The notes beneath the pieces were generated by a model that made no database searches, was not told where the DNA came from, and was given only the letters and a program-made list of their open reading frames with translations. From NCBI RefSeq assembly GCF_002215035.1, contig NZ_NKFP01000004.1, forward strand, positions 1,055,726 to 1,119,725: a stretch of 64,000 nt of DNA, written 5' to 3'. Positions 1 to 9,835 of this stretch are shown piece by piece (within the stretch, counting starts at the first letter, position 1; every line of letters starts with the position of its first letter). This stretch comes from Leptolyngbya ohadii IS1 (GTDB lineage: Bacteria > Cyanobacteriota > Cyanobacteriia > Elainellales > Elainellaceae). The translations under genes and the position numbers were made by a program.

Positions 1-2732
1 GCGAGTAGATCCACCAGTCGTCCCGTTTCCAGTTCTTCCAGCAACCGCTGTTCGATCGCCCCGTGGTCGGTAATAGACAACTCCAGCCATTGGTCTTCAA
101 CCTGCCGACACCAGACATCTAGCCTTCCCCCTGCGGGCGATCGATGGCAGGCAGCACTCAGAATTTCGTACAGCACAAACTCAATTTTGGCGATATCGCC
201 TTCAATACTGAGGCTGGCTTCATTGTGAACCTGTGACCAGAGCTGCCGCTGCTTGACAATGGGATTCACACGCTCCAGCGATCGTTTCAACAGGCTTGCC
301 AGCGGAATGGATTCGTAGTCTTGATTAATCTGCCAGCGTTCATTCTTCAAAACGGGCGTGAGCGAAGTCAGCGTATTTCCCAGATGGCGCAACGTTTGCT
401 GATAGCGCATTCCGGTGGTGCCATCCTTCGATTGGCTCAGCTCATTGAGTCGCCGTAGCGCGATATTCAGAATCCGGTAGACTTCCTCCAGCCGACGCAC
501 TTTGTACCAGTTCAGGCACGTCAGCTGCTGACGCTGACCGAGCAGCGTTTGGGTCAAGATAAGGTAGCGGCGACACCAGCCAAACTGCGTCATCAGGGTA
601 CCCAGAGCGGTCAGCTGGCTCTCTGTCCAGGGACGGGCAGTGGACTCGGTGCCAATCAACACGATCGCGGAGGGTTCATGGTCTGGTGCGGTTCGTAAGG
701 TCAGTACCAGCAGTTTCTCGATCTCAGGACCATTAAGCCATTGGCGCGTTTCGGGAGGAATATCCTCGATCGGGAGTGTGAGCAGCCCATCGTTTTGGAG
801 CGCAGACTGAATCAGCAGGTCGGTATAGATGGGGATCGGTAGCTCGGTTGCGACCCGAAAGCCCGGTTTTGCCACCACTGCGGTTGAAAGTTTCGCCATC
901 GTGCGTCCCGGTTGCCAGCTAATCAGCGCTGCCAAAGGCACCTGAAGTAACTGAGCTACCTGCTCCATAGTTGCTTGTTCCAGGGCTTCCAGGTCGGTTG
1001 CCTGCTGCATGGTCGTCAAGCCCCACTGCACGGTCTGCACATTCTTCTGGAGCTGATCCGTCTGTCGCTGAAGCTGAAACTGATGCAGAAGCAGTCCAAT
1101 TTGCTGACTGATAACCCGCAATAGCTCCCGTTCGGCGTGGCTCCAGCTTCGAGTTGATTCATGGGCAACCAGGACTAATCCTTCCAGCGGTTTTCCGATC
1201 GCACTATTGCAGATCAGGAGCGATCGCACTTCCAGGTCGAGGAAGGACTTCCGCCAGGACATCAGCTTCAGATCGTCTTCCAGATTCTCAATGCCGATCG
1301 CCTCACTCGATCGTTCAAGCATTTGCCAATCCACCGGGCTGAGGGACATCAGGGGATCAGGAATGGGACGGCGGCTCTTCGGCTGATACTGAAAACAAAT
1401 ATCAAATTGCTCCCGCCCCTCGTTTGGACTGCCGCTATGGAGCAGCACCAGAAACCGTTCGACCTTGAGCCGCTGGCAAACCTGCTCTGCACAGGAGCGG
1501 AGAGTGTTCCGCCAGTCTTCTTCGCTGTATAGAGCGCGGGAAAGCTCCACGGTCAAGAGATGATCCTGCTTCACCTGCTGGATGGTTTCTTCCATTTCTT
1601 CCAGGGGTGCGGCTAGGGCAATCAGCTGGGCAATGCCGCGCACATAGTTCTTTTCCTCCTCCAGCCAGATTCGCGGGTCTGCGCCTTCAACAGTCAAGAA
1701 TCCGTGCAGTTCTCCCTGAAATCGAATTGGAGCTGCAATAATCGACTGTGCCTGGAGCTGCTGCATGAATCGCGTGGTGCCATCAGCTTTAAAAGAGCTG
1801 GTAGCTTCCCCAATGCAGATTAGCTGATCCGCAGCTAGAGATTGATAGAATCCGTTGATGTCCTGAACGGCAATTTTGGTATCGGCGGACTCCCCCGGTG
1901 TCAGAACTCGATTTCCGGTCCTCCGCCAGAAATAGCGCTGTTCTCGCTTGTACCAGTAGATATTAGTGCGATCGGGAGCAACAAAGCGGTGAGTTTCCGC
2001 AACGATCGCCTCCAGTCGCTTTGTCAGGGTGGGCAGCGATCCCAGCTTAGAGAGCAGCAGCAGCAGCGGTTCATCGGGACGTTTTGCCTGTCGTCGCTGT
2101 GCCTCCGTCTCAATTTGAAATAGGGCTTCTCCTAAGCCGCCCAGCACCATAGACAGTCGCGTTTTTTCCTCGGCATGGGGAGAGGTACCCCAGAGGACTG
2201 CGCCTAAGATAACCACGCCCAGACATTGATTCTGGTGGCGCACCGGGAAAATAGCAGTTCCCTGAATTCCAGCTTTTTGGGCAATGCTGCGCCAGACGCC
2301 TGCCCTAGATTCTTGCCGCAGGTCGGCAACGGCGATCGGTCGCTGCTGAATTACAACCTGTTCGAGTAGATCGCCCGGTTCCAGCGTAATTTTCTGCTTG
2401 AGTACGGCTGCGTCAGCTTTAGGCAAATGCCCGCCCTTCCCAATTAGCCGATGCTCGGAGCGATCGTACAGCCCAATCCACACCAGGCTATAATCGAACT
2501 CTGCCTGGAAGTACTCCAGCGCAATTTTAATCAAGCCATCGACTGTTTTTTCCTCACGTAGAGATTGTACCGTTCGCCCTAGGGCAACGAGCTGTTTCTC
2601 ATAGCTTGATGGCTCTTTCAGCGATCCCATTCCTCTTCTAACTCCGGCTGATGCAGACGACCCATCATCAGTCTTGCTCAAGGCAGGTTTACGTAATGCC
2701 AATTCTACCGATTCGCTGGATGCTTCCCCCAT
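1..2732 (-). CDS. Multi-GAF sensor histidine-kinase-like protein (3' end cut by window)
   Basis: The reading frame is open from an ATG at 2732 to the window edge, about 910 codons, so the C-terminus is missing. My translation shows about four successive GAF-like blocks (roughly residues 40-195, 215-365, 385-530 and 545-690), then a helical dimerisation-like stretch (about 730-800) and the start of a HATPase-like fold (IEFVLYEILSAACHRS near residue 841, followed by LELSITDHG). I see no convincing H-box histidine, and the N-box is degenerate, so catalytic activity is uncertain. GAF domains bind small ligands or chromophores; no bilin-binding Cys-His pair was recognised. The gene is divergent from pyrD with 74 bp between starts, so the two share a promoter region. 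A role in signal transduction is inferred from domain type; the ligand is unknown. Confidence 0.8.
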   Translation of the reverse strand, partial: MGEASSESVELALRKPALSKTDDGSSASAGVRRGMGSLKEPSSYEKQLVALGRTVQSLREEKTVDGLIKIALEYFQAEFDYSLVWIGLYDRSEHRLIGKGGHLPKADAAVLKQKITLEPGDLLEQVVIQQRPIAVADLRQESRAGVWRSIAQKAGIQGTAIFPVRHQNQCLGVVILGAVLWGTSPHAEEKTRLSMVLGGLGEALFQIETEAQRRQAKRPDEPLLLLLSKLGSLPTLTKRLEAIVAETHRFVAPDRTNIYWYKREQRYFWRRTGNRVLTPGESADTKIAVQDINGFYQSLAADQLICIGEATSSFKADGTTRFMQQLQAQSIIAAPIRFQGELHGFLTVEGADPRIWLEEEKNYVRGIAQLIALAAPLEEMEETIQQVKQDHLLTVELSRALYSEEDWRNTLRSCAEQVCQRLKVERFLVLLHSGSPNEGREQFDICFQYQPKSRRPIPDPLMSLSPVDWQMLERSSEAIGIENLEDDLKLMSWRKSFLDLEVRSLLICNSAIGKPLEGLVLVAHESTRSWSHAERELLRVISQQIGLLLHQFQLQRQTDQLQKNVQTVQWGLTTMQQATDLEALEQATMEQVAQLLQVPLAALISWQPGRTMAKLSTAVVAKPGFRVATELPIPIYTDLLIQSALQNDGLLTLPIEDIPPETRQWLNGPEIEKLLVLTLRTAPDHEPSAIVLIGTESTARPWTESQLTALGTLMTQFGWCRRYLILTQTLLGQRQQLTCLNWYKVRRLEEVYRILNIALRRLNELSQSKDGTTGMRYQQTLRHLGNTLTSLTPVLKNERWQINQDYESIPLASLLKRSLERVNPIVKQRQLWSQVHNEASLSIEGDIAKIEFVLYEILSAACHRSPAGGRLDVWCRQVEDQWLELSITDHGAIEQRLLEELETGRLVDLL

Positions 2733-2806
2733 CGCTAGAGTTCCCTAAAAATTTACTTTTGAATCTGACGATCGAATCAGGCAACTGGGCTTGAGCAAGA
2801 TTCCCG

Positions 2807-4114
2807 GTGAATCAGCTATCCGGCTCAGCCATCTGGGTGAGGTATCTAAAAGAGTCCTCCAGAAGAGTAATCTGGAAAAAGAAACGATCGCTCTCACGCC
2901 TAACCCTTTTCCTGCTGTTTTTTCCCTTAACGACGCGCTTGAATCCTTCAGATTTCCCCCCAGACCTCTATCAGTCCCTTCTGCGACCGCTGCTCTTTTC
3001 CGGTCGGTTTGGCGATCCGGAGCAGCTGCATCATCGCGCAATCCATTTGCTGGAGTGGCTCGATCGGGAGCAACCAACCCAGCAGGGACTCCGGAACGTT
3101 TTGAGCCAAACCTGCTGCCTGAGTGACCCAGGACTGCAACAAAGACTGTGGAATCTCCATTTTCCCAATCCTATTGGACTGGCAGCGGGCTTCGACAAAG
3201 ACGGGGTTGCTTCTGGCGTCTGGTCTGCCCTGGGTTTTGGTTTTGCCGAACTGGGGACTGTAACCCGCCACCCGCAGCCCGGAAACCCCCAACCCCGTTT
3301 GTTTAGACTGCCACAGGATCGGGCAATTCTAAACCGGATGGGTTTCAATAACCAGGGGGCAGCGGCACTGGCAGAACGGCTGCGGACAAAGCACGATCGC
3401 GGCTTCTCATCGACAATCCCACTGGGAATTAACCTGGGTAAGTCCAAGATTACGCCATTAGAGGAAGCTGCTGATGACTATGCTGCCAGTTTCCGCTTAC
3501 TGCAAGACCTGGGCGACTATTTTGTTGTCAACGTCTCTTCCCCTAATACTCCTGGACTGCGATCGCTTCAGGCAACGGAACAGCTTGAGCCTATCCTGGC
3601 AGCACTGCAAGCAGAGAATCAGTCCCAAAAGCCTTTGCTGATCAAGATTGCGCCCGATCTGGAGTGGGAGGCGATCGAGTCGGTTCTGGCACTGGCACAG
3701 CGGCATCACCTGGCGGGCATCATTGCTACCAATACGACAATCCGCCGGGATCTGCTGCAAACTGAACGATTGACCGCCACTGGCAATTTGATCACTGAGG
3801 AGGCAGGAGGCATTAGCGGCGCACCGATTCGCGATCGCTCCACGGAAATCATCCGTTTTATCTATCGTCAAACCCAGGGCGACCTTCCTATTATCGGGGT
3901 GGGCGGCGTTTTTACCGCAGCCGATGCCTGGGAAAAGATCACCGCAGGTGCCACTCTCGTCCAGATCTACACTGGCTGGATCTACGAAGGTCCCTGGATG
4001 GTTAAGCGCGTCCTTGCCGGACTCTCGGAAAAACTGCGAATCGAAGGCATCCCCACCTTGCAAGACGCGATCGGCATCAGCGCCCATTCCCCCACCCCCT
4101 TAACCCCCGCCTGA
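2807..4114 (+). CDS. pyrD: Dihydroorotate dehydrogenase (quinone), class 2
   Basis: Catalyses the fourth step of pyrimidine synthesis, oxidising dihydroorotate to orotate with FMN and passing electrons to membrane quinone. The class 2 signature is clear: [13 protein letters not shown] near residue 120, then [37 protein letters not shown] and the phosphate-binding IIGVGGV. The catalytic Ser of class 2 enzymes sits in NVSSPNTPG. The ATG at 2807 gives an N-terminus with a basic then hydrophobic stretch ([10 protein letters not shown]), compatible with membrane association, but the conserved part only starts at about residue 50 ([12 protein letters not shown]). An in-frame TTG at 2939 would give the usual shorter protein, so the start is uncertain. 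The 3' flank to 4212 holds simple C/T-rich repeats and no gene. Confidence 0.96.
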   Translation: MNQLSGSAIWVRYLKESSRRVIWKKKRSLSRLTLFLLFFPLTTRLNPSDFPPDLYQSLLRPLLFSGRFGDPEQLHHRAIHLLEWLDREQPTQQGLRNVLSQTCCLSDPGLQQRLWNLHFPNPIGLAAGFDKDGVASGVWSALGFGFAELGTVTRHPQPGNPQPRLFRLPQDRAILNRMGFNNQGAAALAERLRTKHDRGFSSTIPLGINLGKSKITPLEEAADDYAASFRLLQDLGDYFVVNVSSPNTPGLRSLQATEQLEPILAALQAENQSQKPLLIKIAPDLEWEAIESVLALAQRHHLAGIIATNTTIRRDLLQTERLTATGNLITEEAGGISGAPIRDRSTEIIRFIYRQTQGDLPIIGVGGVFTAADAWEKITAGATLVQIYTGWIYEGPWMVKRVLAGLSEKLRIEGIPTLQDAIGISAHSPTPLTPA

Positions 4115-4212
4115 GGGTAGGCATTACGCCGTGCTAACCCACCCTAAGTAACGAATTCCCCACTTCCTACTCCCCCTCTCACCCATCCACTCATCTACTT
4201 ATCTACCCCCCT

Positions 4213-4668
4213 ATGCAGGTCGAATTTCGCGAATGTAACTTCTTCGATCTCTGGCTCTGGCTAGAGTTTGAGACTGTCCCCTCTGGCATGGAACAGCAGT
4301 ATGTCGAAGAAGTCCTCAACTCCTGGTTTTTGCTGGGCAAACTCGGCGGCTTTAATGCAGAAAACCTCCAGGTTCAGGAGGCAGGCAGCGATATTAGCTA
4401 TCTGACCTATGACCAGGAGGGCGCAGATACAAGCTTTATGGCGTTAATGCATAATATGAGCGAGGTCGAATACGAAGGCACCTGGGCACGCTGCTGGTTT
4501 GACCTGGGCACCAGTGACGCGCTGGCTCTGGATGTGCTGATTAATGCGCTGGAACAACTGAGTAAGGATTATGTGACGGTGAAGCGACTGATTGTAGGCG
4601 GCGAAAACGAAAATTGGCAGATTCCCGGTAATCGCCGCCCGTCCTTTGTAGAGGACACAGACGCGTAG
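4213..4668 (+). CDS. DUF3531 family protein
   Basis: A 151-residue soluble acidic protein of the DUF3531 family, found in cyanobacteria and plastid-bearing plants; no biochemical role is established. The N-terminus MQVEFRECNFFDLWLWLEF and the motifs GMEQQYVEEVLNSWF and WARCWFDLGTSDALALD match my memory of the family. No signal peptide or membrane segment is present. The ATG at 4213 follows a C/T-rich simple repeat and has no clear Shine-Dalgarno sequence. It ends 54 bp before the 3' end of the convergent ssb gene; the gap repeats a CTAGA-AAAGC-like word three times but has no clear terminator. Confidence 0.85.
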   Translation: MQVEFRECNFFDLWLWLEFETVPSGMEQQYVEEVLNSWFLLGKLGGFNAENLQVQEAGSDISYLTYDQEGADTSFMALMHNMSEVEYEGTWARCWFDLGTSDALALDVLINALEQLSKDYVTVKRLIVGGENENWQIPGNRRPSFVEDTDA

Positions 4669-4722
4669 GGGGCGAATCGTTCTCTAGACAAAGCTATTTC
4701 GACAAAGCATTTCTAGATAAAG

Positions 4723-5085
4723 CTAGAATTCGTCGTCGGCATAGCCCCCAGCCGCTGCCTCAGTGTCTCGCTTCGATCCGAGTAGCTCAAGGCGATCGAC
4801 CCTGACAATGGGCTTAGAGCGATCGGCTCCCGTCCCCCGATCCTGCCAGTAGTCAAACTTTAGAGCGCCGGAAACGCCAATCAGACTTCCTTTCCGCACG
4901 TAGTCTGCCATCACCTGCGCCGTTTTACCCCAGGCTTCCAGCTCAAACCAGTCTGGCTCATCGCTGTTTTTGCGGCGGCGATCGACTGCTAGCGTCAGTT
5001 TGCAGACTACACTACCGGACTCAAAGTACTTCACTTCAGGATCGCGTCCTGCGCGTCCGACTAACGTGACCGTGTTTAAGCTCAT
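4723..5085 (-). CDS. ssb: Single-stranded DNA-binding protein
   Basis: A 120-residue OB-fold protein that coats single-stranded DNA in replication, recombination and repair. The start MSLNTVTLVGRAGRDPEVKY, then LTLAVDRRRK and DWFELEAWGKTAQVMADYV, are typical of the short cyanobacterial Ssb. The C-terminus is acidic and ends DDEF, resembling the DDxPF-type tip that recruits partner proteins. It is shorter than enterobacterial Ssb because the Gly/Pro-rich linker is almost absent, which is normal in this phylum. It is divergent from mreB across a 713-bp gene-free stretch. Confidence 0.95.
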   Translation of the reverse strand: MSLNTVTLVGRAGRDPEVKYFESGSVVCKLTLAVDRRRKNSDEPDWFELEAWGKTAQVMADYVRKGSLIGVSGALKFDYWQDRGTGADRSKPIVRVDRLELLGSKRDTEAAAGGYADDEF

Positions 5086-5798
5086 ATTGTCCTCTTGTTG
5101 CCCTTAGGTGATTTGGCGATCGATGACTGAGATACTCAAGACTGCCCATCCAGACAGCAAATTCATCAGTTTATATCAGGTTGTCTAACCTGGCTTACCG
5201 ATAGCTAGACTTAGATCTGGTATCCAGCAACCCGTCGAGAAACCTGCCCTGGCGACGCTGCCTCAGCAATACAGTCAACGCAAGGCAGGACCCGGTTTGC
5301 TGATAGGAATAAAATTCTAAGGAATCAATTCAACGCAGGCTGATAGTATTCTTGTACTAATTATATCGCTCCCGATCAGGAATTGCTATATTGCTCTCAT
5401 TAATCTAATTCTAGTATTGCGACAGCAGTGGAAGGCGATAAGGATCAATGATCGACAATCCATGAAGCTGCACTAAATTAAAATCGAATTAAGAGAATCC
5501 CTTTCTTGAGGAATCGGGACTAAAGTGGACAGACTCGGTTGCTCTATTTGTTTTTCTCCTACCAATTGCGTTTTGCGATCGCCTATTGATCCATTGAGCA
5601 GTGCAGGAAGGGTCGAACCCGTTACTAGCACCCCTTGCAGGAGTTCTTAACTTGGCAGTGGCTTTGCAAGGCAATCATCTTGCTAAAGGATTGACTGGAC
5701 TCTGTAATCAAAACGTAATAGAATCCTCCATGTAATTTGGTCAGACCGTATCCCCCAGACCAAAGCCTCTGAATTGAAAGTGGGAGCTTAGAGAATTA
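5086..5798. other. Gene-free region between ssb and mreB
   Basis: A 713-bp divergent intergenic region. It is AT-rich in its middle (about 5300-5430) and holds several TATA-like hexamers, as expected for two outward promoters. I saw no tRNA, riboswitch or convincing small protein gene. The one 61-codon frame on the minus strand has an unbiased composition and was rejected. The length is large enough to hold an unrecognised small RNA. Confidence 0.5.
5691..5721 (+). promoter_or_regulatory. Candidate mreB promoter
   Basis: TTGACT (5691-5696) is followed after 19 bp by TAATAG (5716-5721), resembling sigma-70 -35 and -10 boxes upstream of the mreB GTG at 5799. The spacer is 2 bp longer than ideal. 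This is pattern inference only. Confidence 0.3.
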
Positions 5799-6842
5799 GT
5801 GGGTTTCTTCAATCGCTTCTCATTCTCGCGTGATATGGGTATCGACCTCGGTACTGCCAACACGCTCGTTTATGTCTCAGGAAAGGGCATCGTCCTTCAG
5901 GAACCTTCCGTGGTTGCAATCGACCAGGAACAAAAGCTGCCGCTGGCAGTGGGCGAAGATGCTAAAAAAATGTTAGGGCGAACTCCCGGCAACGTGGTTG
6001 CACTCCGTCCACTCCGTGATGGGGTTATTGCCGACTTCGATACGGCTGAGCTAATGCTCAAACACTTCATCCGCCGTGTCCACGAAGGACGCACCCTGGT
6101 TTCTCCACGGATCGTCATTGGGATTCCCAGTGGGGTGACGGGGGTTGAGCGACGGGCAGTGATGGAAGCAGCTTCCCAGGCTGGGGCGAGAGACGTTTAT
6201 CTGATTGATGAACCCGTGGCGGCGGCGATCGGGGCAGGGTTGCCTGTGCAGGAGCCGACCGGAAACATGATTATCGACATCGGCGGCGGTACAACCGAGG
6301 TGGCGGTTCTCAGTTTGCAGGGCACGGTATTGAGCGAATCCGTCAGAGTGGCGGGCGATGAGCTGAGCGACTCGATTACTCAGTACATGAAGAAGGTCCA
6401 CAACCTCGTGATCGGGGAGCGGACTGCCGAGGAAATCAAAATCATGATCGGTTCTGCCTATCCGATGGATGATGACAATGACTCGATCATGGAAGTGCGC
6501 GGTCTGCACCTGCTGTCGGGCTTGCCTCGAACGGTGACTATCAAAGGACCGGAGATTCGTGAGTCAATGGCGGAGCCGCTGTCAGTCATTATTGAAGCGG
6601 TGAAACGAACCCTGGAACGTACGCCCCCCGAACTAGCTGCCGATATCATCGATCGCGGCATTATGCTGGCGGGCGGTGGGGCACTGCTGCGCGGACTGGA
6701 TACGCTGATCAGTCATGAGACGGGCATCGTGGTTCACGTTGCGGCAGATCCCCTAAGCTGCGTTGTGCTAGGCACGGGTCGAGTGTTGGAAAACTTTAAG
6801 CAGCTAGAGCGGGTCTTTAGCGGTCGTTCACGCAATTTCTAA
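5799..6842 (+). CDS. mreB: Rod shape-determining protein MreB
   Basis: Actin-like ATPase that polymerises under the inner membrane and directs lateral wall synthesis. The 347 residues match the usual length. The phosphate-1 loop [14 protein letters not shown] is at residues 14-27, followed by [15 protein letters not shown], the phosphate-2 loop [13 protein letters not shown] and the adenosine-binding [13 protein letters not shown]. The N-terminal [11 protein letters not shown] is amphipathic and likely contacts the membrane. The start codon is GTG at 5799; a weak GGGAG lies about 12 bp upstream. It is first in the mreB-mreC-mreD operon: its TAA abuts the mreC ATG with no gap, implying translational coupling. 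Confidence 0.97.
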   Translation: MGFFNRFSFSRDMGIDLGTANTLVYVSGKGIVLQEPSVVAIDQEQKLPLAVGEDAKKMLGRTPGNVVALRPLRDGVIADFDTAELMLKHFIRRVHEGRTLVSPRIVIGIPSGVTGVERRAVMEAASQAGARDVYLIDEPVAAAIGAGLPVQEPTGNMIIDIGGGTTEVAVLSLQGTVLSESVRVAGDELSDSITQYMKKVHNLVIGERTAEEIKIMIGSAYPMDDDNDSIMEVRGLHLLSGLPRTVTIKGPEIRESMAEPLSVIIEAVKRTLERTPPELAADIIDRGIMLAGGGALLRGLDTLISHETGIVVHVAADPLSCVVLGTGRVLENFKQLERVFSGRSRNF

Positions 6843-7667
6843 ATGTACGCAATTCGTCGCTGGTGGGACAAAAATGGAGTCAGAGTAGGTCTACTGCTGC
6901 TGGCGATCGGCGGAGTCTGGTTAATCCGCCAAACTCAGGGAGCAATGCTGTTTGAACTGTATCGCGCCCTGTCATCTCCATTTACGCCTCAGGAAGCCCC
7001 TGTCGACCCGCTAGCGGATGCCCGCACAAGAGAGCTTCAGCAGCAGATTGTCGAACTCCAGAGCCAGAATCAGCAGTTGCAGGAACTCCTGGGCTATGTA
7101 CAAAAGGGCAGCGGCTCAGGTGTTGTGGCTCCGGTCATTGGGCGAAGCGCAGACCACTGGTGGCAGCAGATTACGATCGGACGGGGTAGCCGGGATGGGG
7201 TGAAGGCTGGCTCAATTGTTTCTGGCGAAGGCGGTGTGATTGGACGAGTTGTTCAGGTCACGCCGAATACCAGCCGCGTTTTGCTGATTAGTGATCCGAC
7301 CAGTCAGGTGGGTGTGGTGGTGAGCCGATCGCGCAGCATGGGCTATGTACGCGGTCAGTCTGCCAATCGCGTCGTGATGGAATTTTTTGATAAGGTGCCG
7401 GATGTGCGTCCGGGGGACGTGGTAGCAACGTCTGCCTACAGCCAGCTTTTTCCTCCAGGGCTACCGCTGGGCGTGGTGGAATCGGTGAATCTGAACAAGA
7501 GCCCCGCGCCGGAGGCAGTGGTTGCGCTGTCTGCGCCCGTCAGCCATCTCGAATGGGTCACAATTACGCCGAATCCGAAGGCGGAGCTTGAAGGGGGGAC
7601 TTCAGAACCACAAAGCCAGGGTGAGGATACTAACACAACTGCTCAGGCAGGGGGGCAACGCTTTTGA
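6843..7667 (+). CDS. mreC: Rod shape-determining protein MreC
   Basis: Bitopic scaffold of the elongasome that links MreB to the wall enzymes. It has one N-terminal transmembrane helix (VGLLLLAIGGVWLI, about residues 14-27), a coiled coil rich in Gln and Leu (about 58-85, LQQQIVELQSQNQQL) and a periplasmic beta domain with the family motifs SIVSGEGGVIGRV and LISDPTSQVGVVV, then SAYSQLFPPGLPLGVV. The 274-residue length is normal. The C-terminal tail is low-complexity (Ser, Gln, Thr). It starts directly at the mreB stop, and its last codons overlap the mreD start by 4 bp (TTGA). Confidence 0.96.
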   Translation: MYAIRRWWDKNGVRVGLLLLAIGGVWLIRQTQGAMLFELYRALSSPFTPQEAPVDPLADARTRELQQQIVELQSQNQQLQELLGYVQKGSGSGVVAPVIGRSADHWWQQITIGRGSRDGVKAGSIVSGEGGVIGRVVQVTPNTSRVLLISDPTSQVGVVVSRSRSMGYVRGQSANRVVMEFFDKVPDVRPGDVVATSAYSQLFPPGLPLGVVESVNLNKSPAPEAVVALSAPVSHLEWVTITPNPKAELEGGTSEPQSQGEDTNTTAQAGGQRF

Positions 7668-8239
7668 CCCTGGATATATTGCGATGGCATCCCTATGCTC
7701 GTCAAACTCTAAATTGGGCTGTCACGGCGTTCTCGGTGCTGGTTTGTCTGCTAATTCTGCCAACTCGTTTGCCGGGAATGGAGCTATTGTCGGTAGGTCC
7801 TAACTGGCTGCTAATCTGGGTGGTGGCGTGGAGTGTGAAGCGAACGGCGTTCCAGGGTGCCCTGGCGGGACTGCTGCTGGGAATGCTTCAGGACGCCATG
7901 ACTTCTCCGGAGCCGAGCCATGCCCTGAGTTTGGCGATCGTCGGATTTCTTACCGCCCGTTTGCAGAAGCAGCGCTATGTTCAGGAGGAATTTATTTCGA
8001 TCGCCCTGATTGTCTTTGGCATGGCAGTGGTGGCGGAAACAATTACGGCGTTGCAGTTTACCTGGATTGGCTTCACCCAGTCCCATTTACCCAACCGCAC
8101 TCTGGCGGAAATCTGGACGTATCATCAGCGAATTGCCCTGAGTTCTGCGATTCTCAGCAGTTTGTGGGCACCTGCCATTTACTATCCGCTGAACCGCTGG
8201 TGGGAATGGATGCAGAGTTTTGAACAGCCTTCTAATTAG
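7664..8239 (+). CDS. mreD: Rod shape-determining protein MreD
   Basis: Small integral membrane partner of MreC. The 191 residues hold about five hydrophobic segments (for example TAFSVLVCLLILP, LLIWVVAWSV, IALIVFGMAVVAETI and a C-terminal segment ending IYYPLNRWWEWM). The start is a TTG at 7664 that overlaps the mreC stop codon; no ATG or GTG lies nearby in frame, so coupled translation is likely. Position as the third gene after mreB and mreC supports the call, since MreD sequences diverge widely. It converges with recQ, with 15 bp between stops. Confidence 0.9.
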   Translation: MTLDILRWHPYARQTLNWAVTAFSVLVCLLILPTRLPGMELLSVGPNWLLIWVVAWSVKRTAFQGALAGLLLGMLQDAMTSPEPSHALSLAIVGFLTARLQKQRYVQEEFISIALIVFGMAVVAETITALQFTWIGFTQSHLPNRTLAEIWTYHQRIALSSAILSSLWAPAIYYPLNRWWEWMQSFEQPSN

Positions 8240-8254
8240 CTTTAAGATTAGCTT

Positions 8255-9793
8255 TCAAACCGTAGCCTGGCGACAGCGATCGCAGTGTCCGCAGCCCTTT
8301 CCGTTCCTGTTTAACCGATCTGCCTCTGCGGGAAAGCCAAAGGAACGCAGCAAAAATTGCCAGCGGCAGGTTCTGGTATTGAGGTACTGGCGCATGGGTT
8401 GGGCTAAGTCGGTGGATTGGTGCATTGATTGGGACGGCAGGGCACCTTGCGATTGGGACGATCGCATCACGTAGTGGAACGGATCTTGCCATTCAAGTTG
8501 TCCGGCGCTGTGGAGCAATGCCAGGGCAGTTTCGCTCTGCTTAAACTGTTGACTGATTTCCTCAAGGTTTCCCTGGCGGGGAATCTGATGAATGAGGCTC
8601 TGGGCAACCTGCTGCTGTTTGCGGAACTGCGTCTGAAAGAAATGCTGCCTCTGGCGATCGGTAGGGTCAAGAATTCCTGTCGGTTCGCTGATCAGCGTAA
8701 GCGCTTCGGAGGGTTTTCCATCCCGTCCGGCTCGCCCGACCTCCTGGAGATATTCAGAAAGCAGCATGGGAGCATGAAGGTGGATCACCCAGCGGACATC
8801 CGGCTTATTCACGCCCATCCCAAAAGCCGATGTACAAACGGTGAAGGGGATTCGATCGTCCATCCAGTCTTGCTCGATCGATCGCCGCTCAACAGCACCG
8901 AGTCCTGCATGGTAAGCCGCTGTGGGATAGCCTTGCTCCGTCAGCCAACCCGCCAGACTTTCGGCATCGCGACGACTCCGTACGTAGATCAATCCTGCCT
9001 GCCCAGATTTCTGCCCAGTTCTCCGACGAACATACCGCAGGATCTGCTGCTGGCGATCGCGGGGCGACCAGGCAATTTTGACGGACAGATGCAGATTCGA
9101 TCGATAGGGATTTTGGAGAAACTTTTGCGGCTGATGCAGCTGAAGCACCTGGGCGATCGTGTCTTGTGCCTGGGGATCGGCAGTGGCGGTAAAGGCGGCG
9201 ATCGCAATGCGAGTTCCGGGGGGCTTGTGCCTGAGGAGGGCTGGGCGCACGGTTCCTAGCCGACGGTAGGCAGGACGAAAGCTATCACCCCACTGATTTA
9301 AACAGTGTGCCTCGTCGAGGATGAGGCTGCGAATGACAATATGGGGCTGGCACAGATGCTTCCAGATCGTTTGGCTCAGCAGCGTTTCGGGTGACAGGTA
9401 AAGCAGATACAGCTTTTGCTGATCGATCGCCCAGAGAATTTGGCGGCGTTCTCGGCTCGATAGCTCACTGTGCAGCAGAGCAGCGGGCACCCGACGCTGA
9501 CGCAATTCCTGCACCTGATTTTCCATCAGCGCCACCAGCGGCGAGACCACCAGGGTTAAACCGGGACGCATCAGGGCAGGCAACTGAAAGCAGATTGATT
9601 TACCGCCTCCGGTGGGCATCACGATCAGGGCGTCTTTGCCGTTCAGAAGCGTCTGAATAATTTCTGCCTGGGGCGAGCGAAAGTCTGCGTAGCCCCAAAC
9701 CTGCTGAAGGATCGATCGAGCCTGCTGCCACTGGGAGGGAGGGGAAGTGACCATAGAGTGCCGCCTGATTGCTGTCAACTGTTCAGAGTTCAA
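8255..9793 (-). CDS. recQ: RecQ family ATP-dependent DNA helicase
   Basis: 3'-5' superfamily 2 DNA helicase for recombination and repair. Motif I is MPTGGGKSICFQLPAL (about residues 59-74), motif II is DEAH (LILDEAHCLNQWG), with TAT in motif III (AFTATADPQAQ) and motif VI QEVGRAGRDG. A zinc-binding Cys set closes the protein: one Cys in NTRTCRWQFLL, then CGHCDRC. The 512 residues lack the HRDC domain found in longer RecQ proteins, making this the short cyanobacterial type. A second in-frame ATG at 9754 (MVTSPPSQWQQ) is an alternative start. The product is probably made alone, since both neighbours are independently oriented. Confidence 0.94.
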   Translation of the reverse strand: MNSEQLTAIRRHSMVTSPPSQWQQARSILQQVWGYADFRSPQAEIIQTLLNGKDALIVMPTGGGKSICFQLPALMRPGLTLVVSPLVALMENQVQELRQRRVPAALLHSELSSRERRQILWAIDQQKLYLLYLSPETLLSQTIWKHLCQPHIVIRSLILDEAHCLNQWGDSFRPAYRRLGTVRPALLRHKPPGTRIAIAAFTATADPQAQDTIAQVLQLHQPQKFLQNPYRSNLHLSVKIAWSPRDRQQQILRYVRRRTGQKSGQAGLIYVRSRRDAESLAGWLTEQGYPTAAYHAGLGAVERRSIEQDWMDDRIPFTVCTSAFGMGVNKPDVRWVIHLHAPMLLSEYLQEVGRAGRDGKPSEALTLISEPTGILDPTDRQRQHFFQTQFRKQQQVAQSLIHQIPRQGNLEEISQQFKQSETALALLHSAGQLEWQDPFHYVMRSSQSQGALPSQSMHQSTDLAQPMRQYLNTRTCRWQFLLRSFGFPAEADRLNRNGKGCGHCDRCRQATV

Positions 9794-9835
9794 GCTTCAG
9801 CGTTCCCGTTTTCCCGCCCTGAATCAAAGCAGCGA

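Noticed and set aside
5489-5674. 61-codon minus-strand frame between ssb and mreB
   Set aside because: Random-looking composition and no ribosome site.
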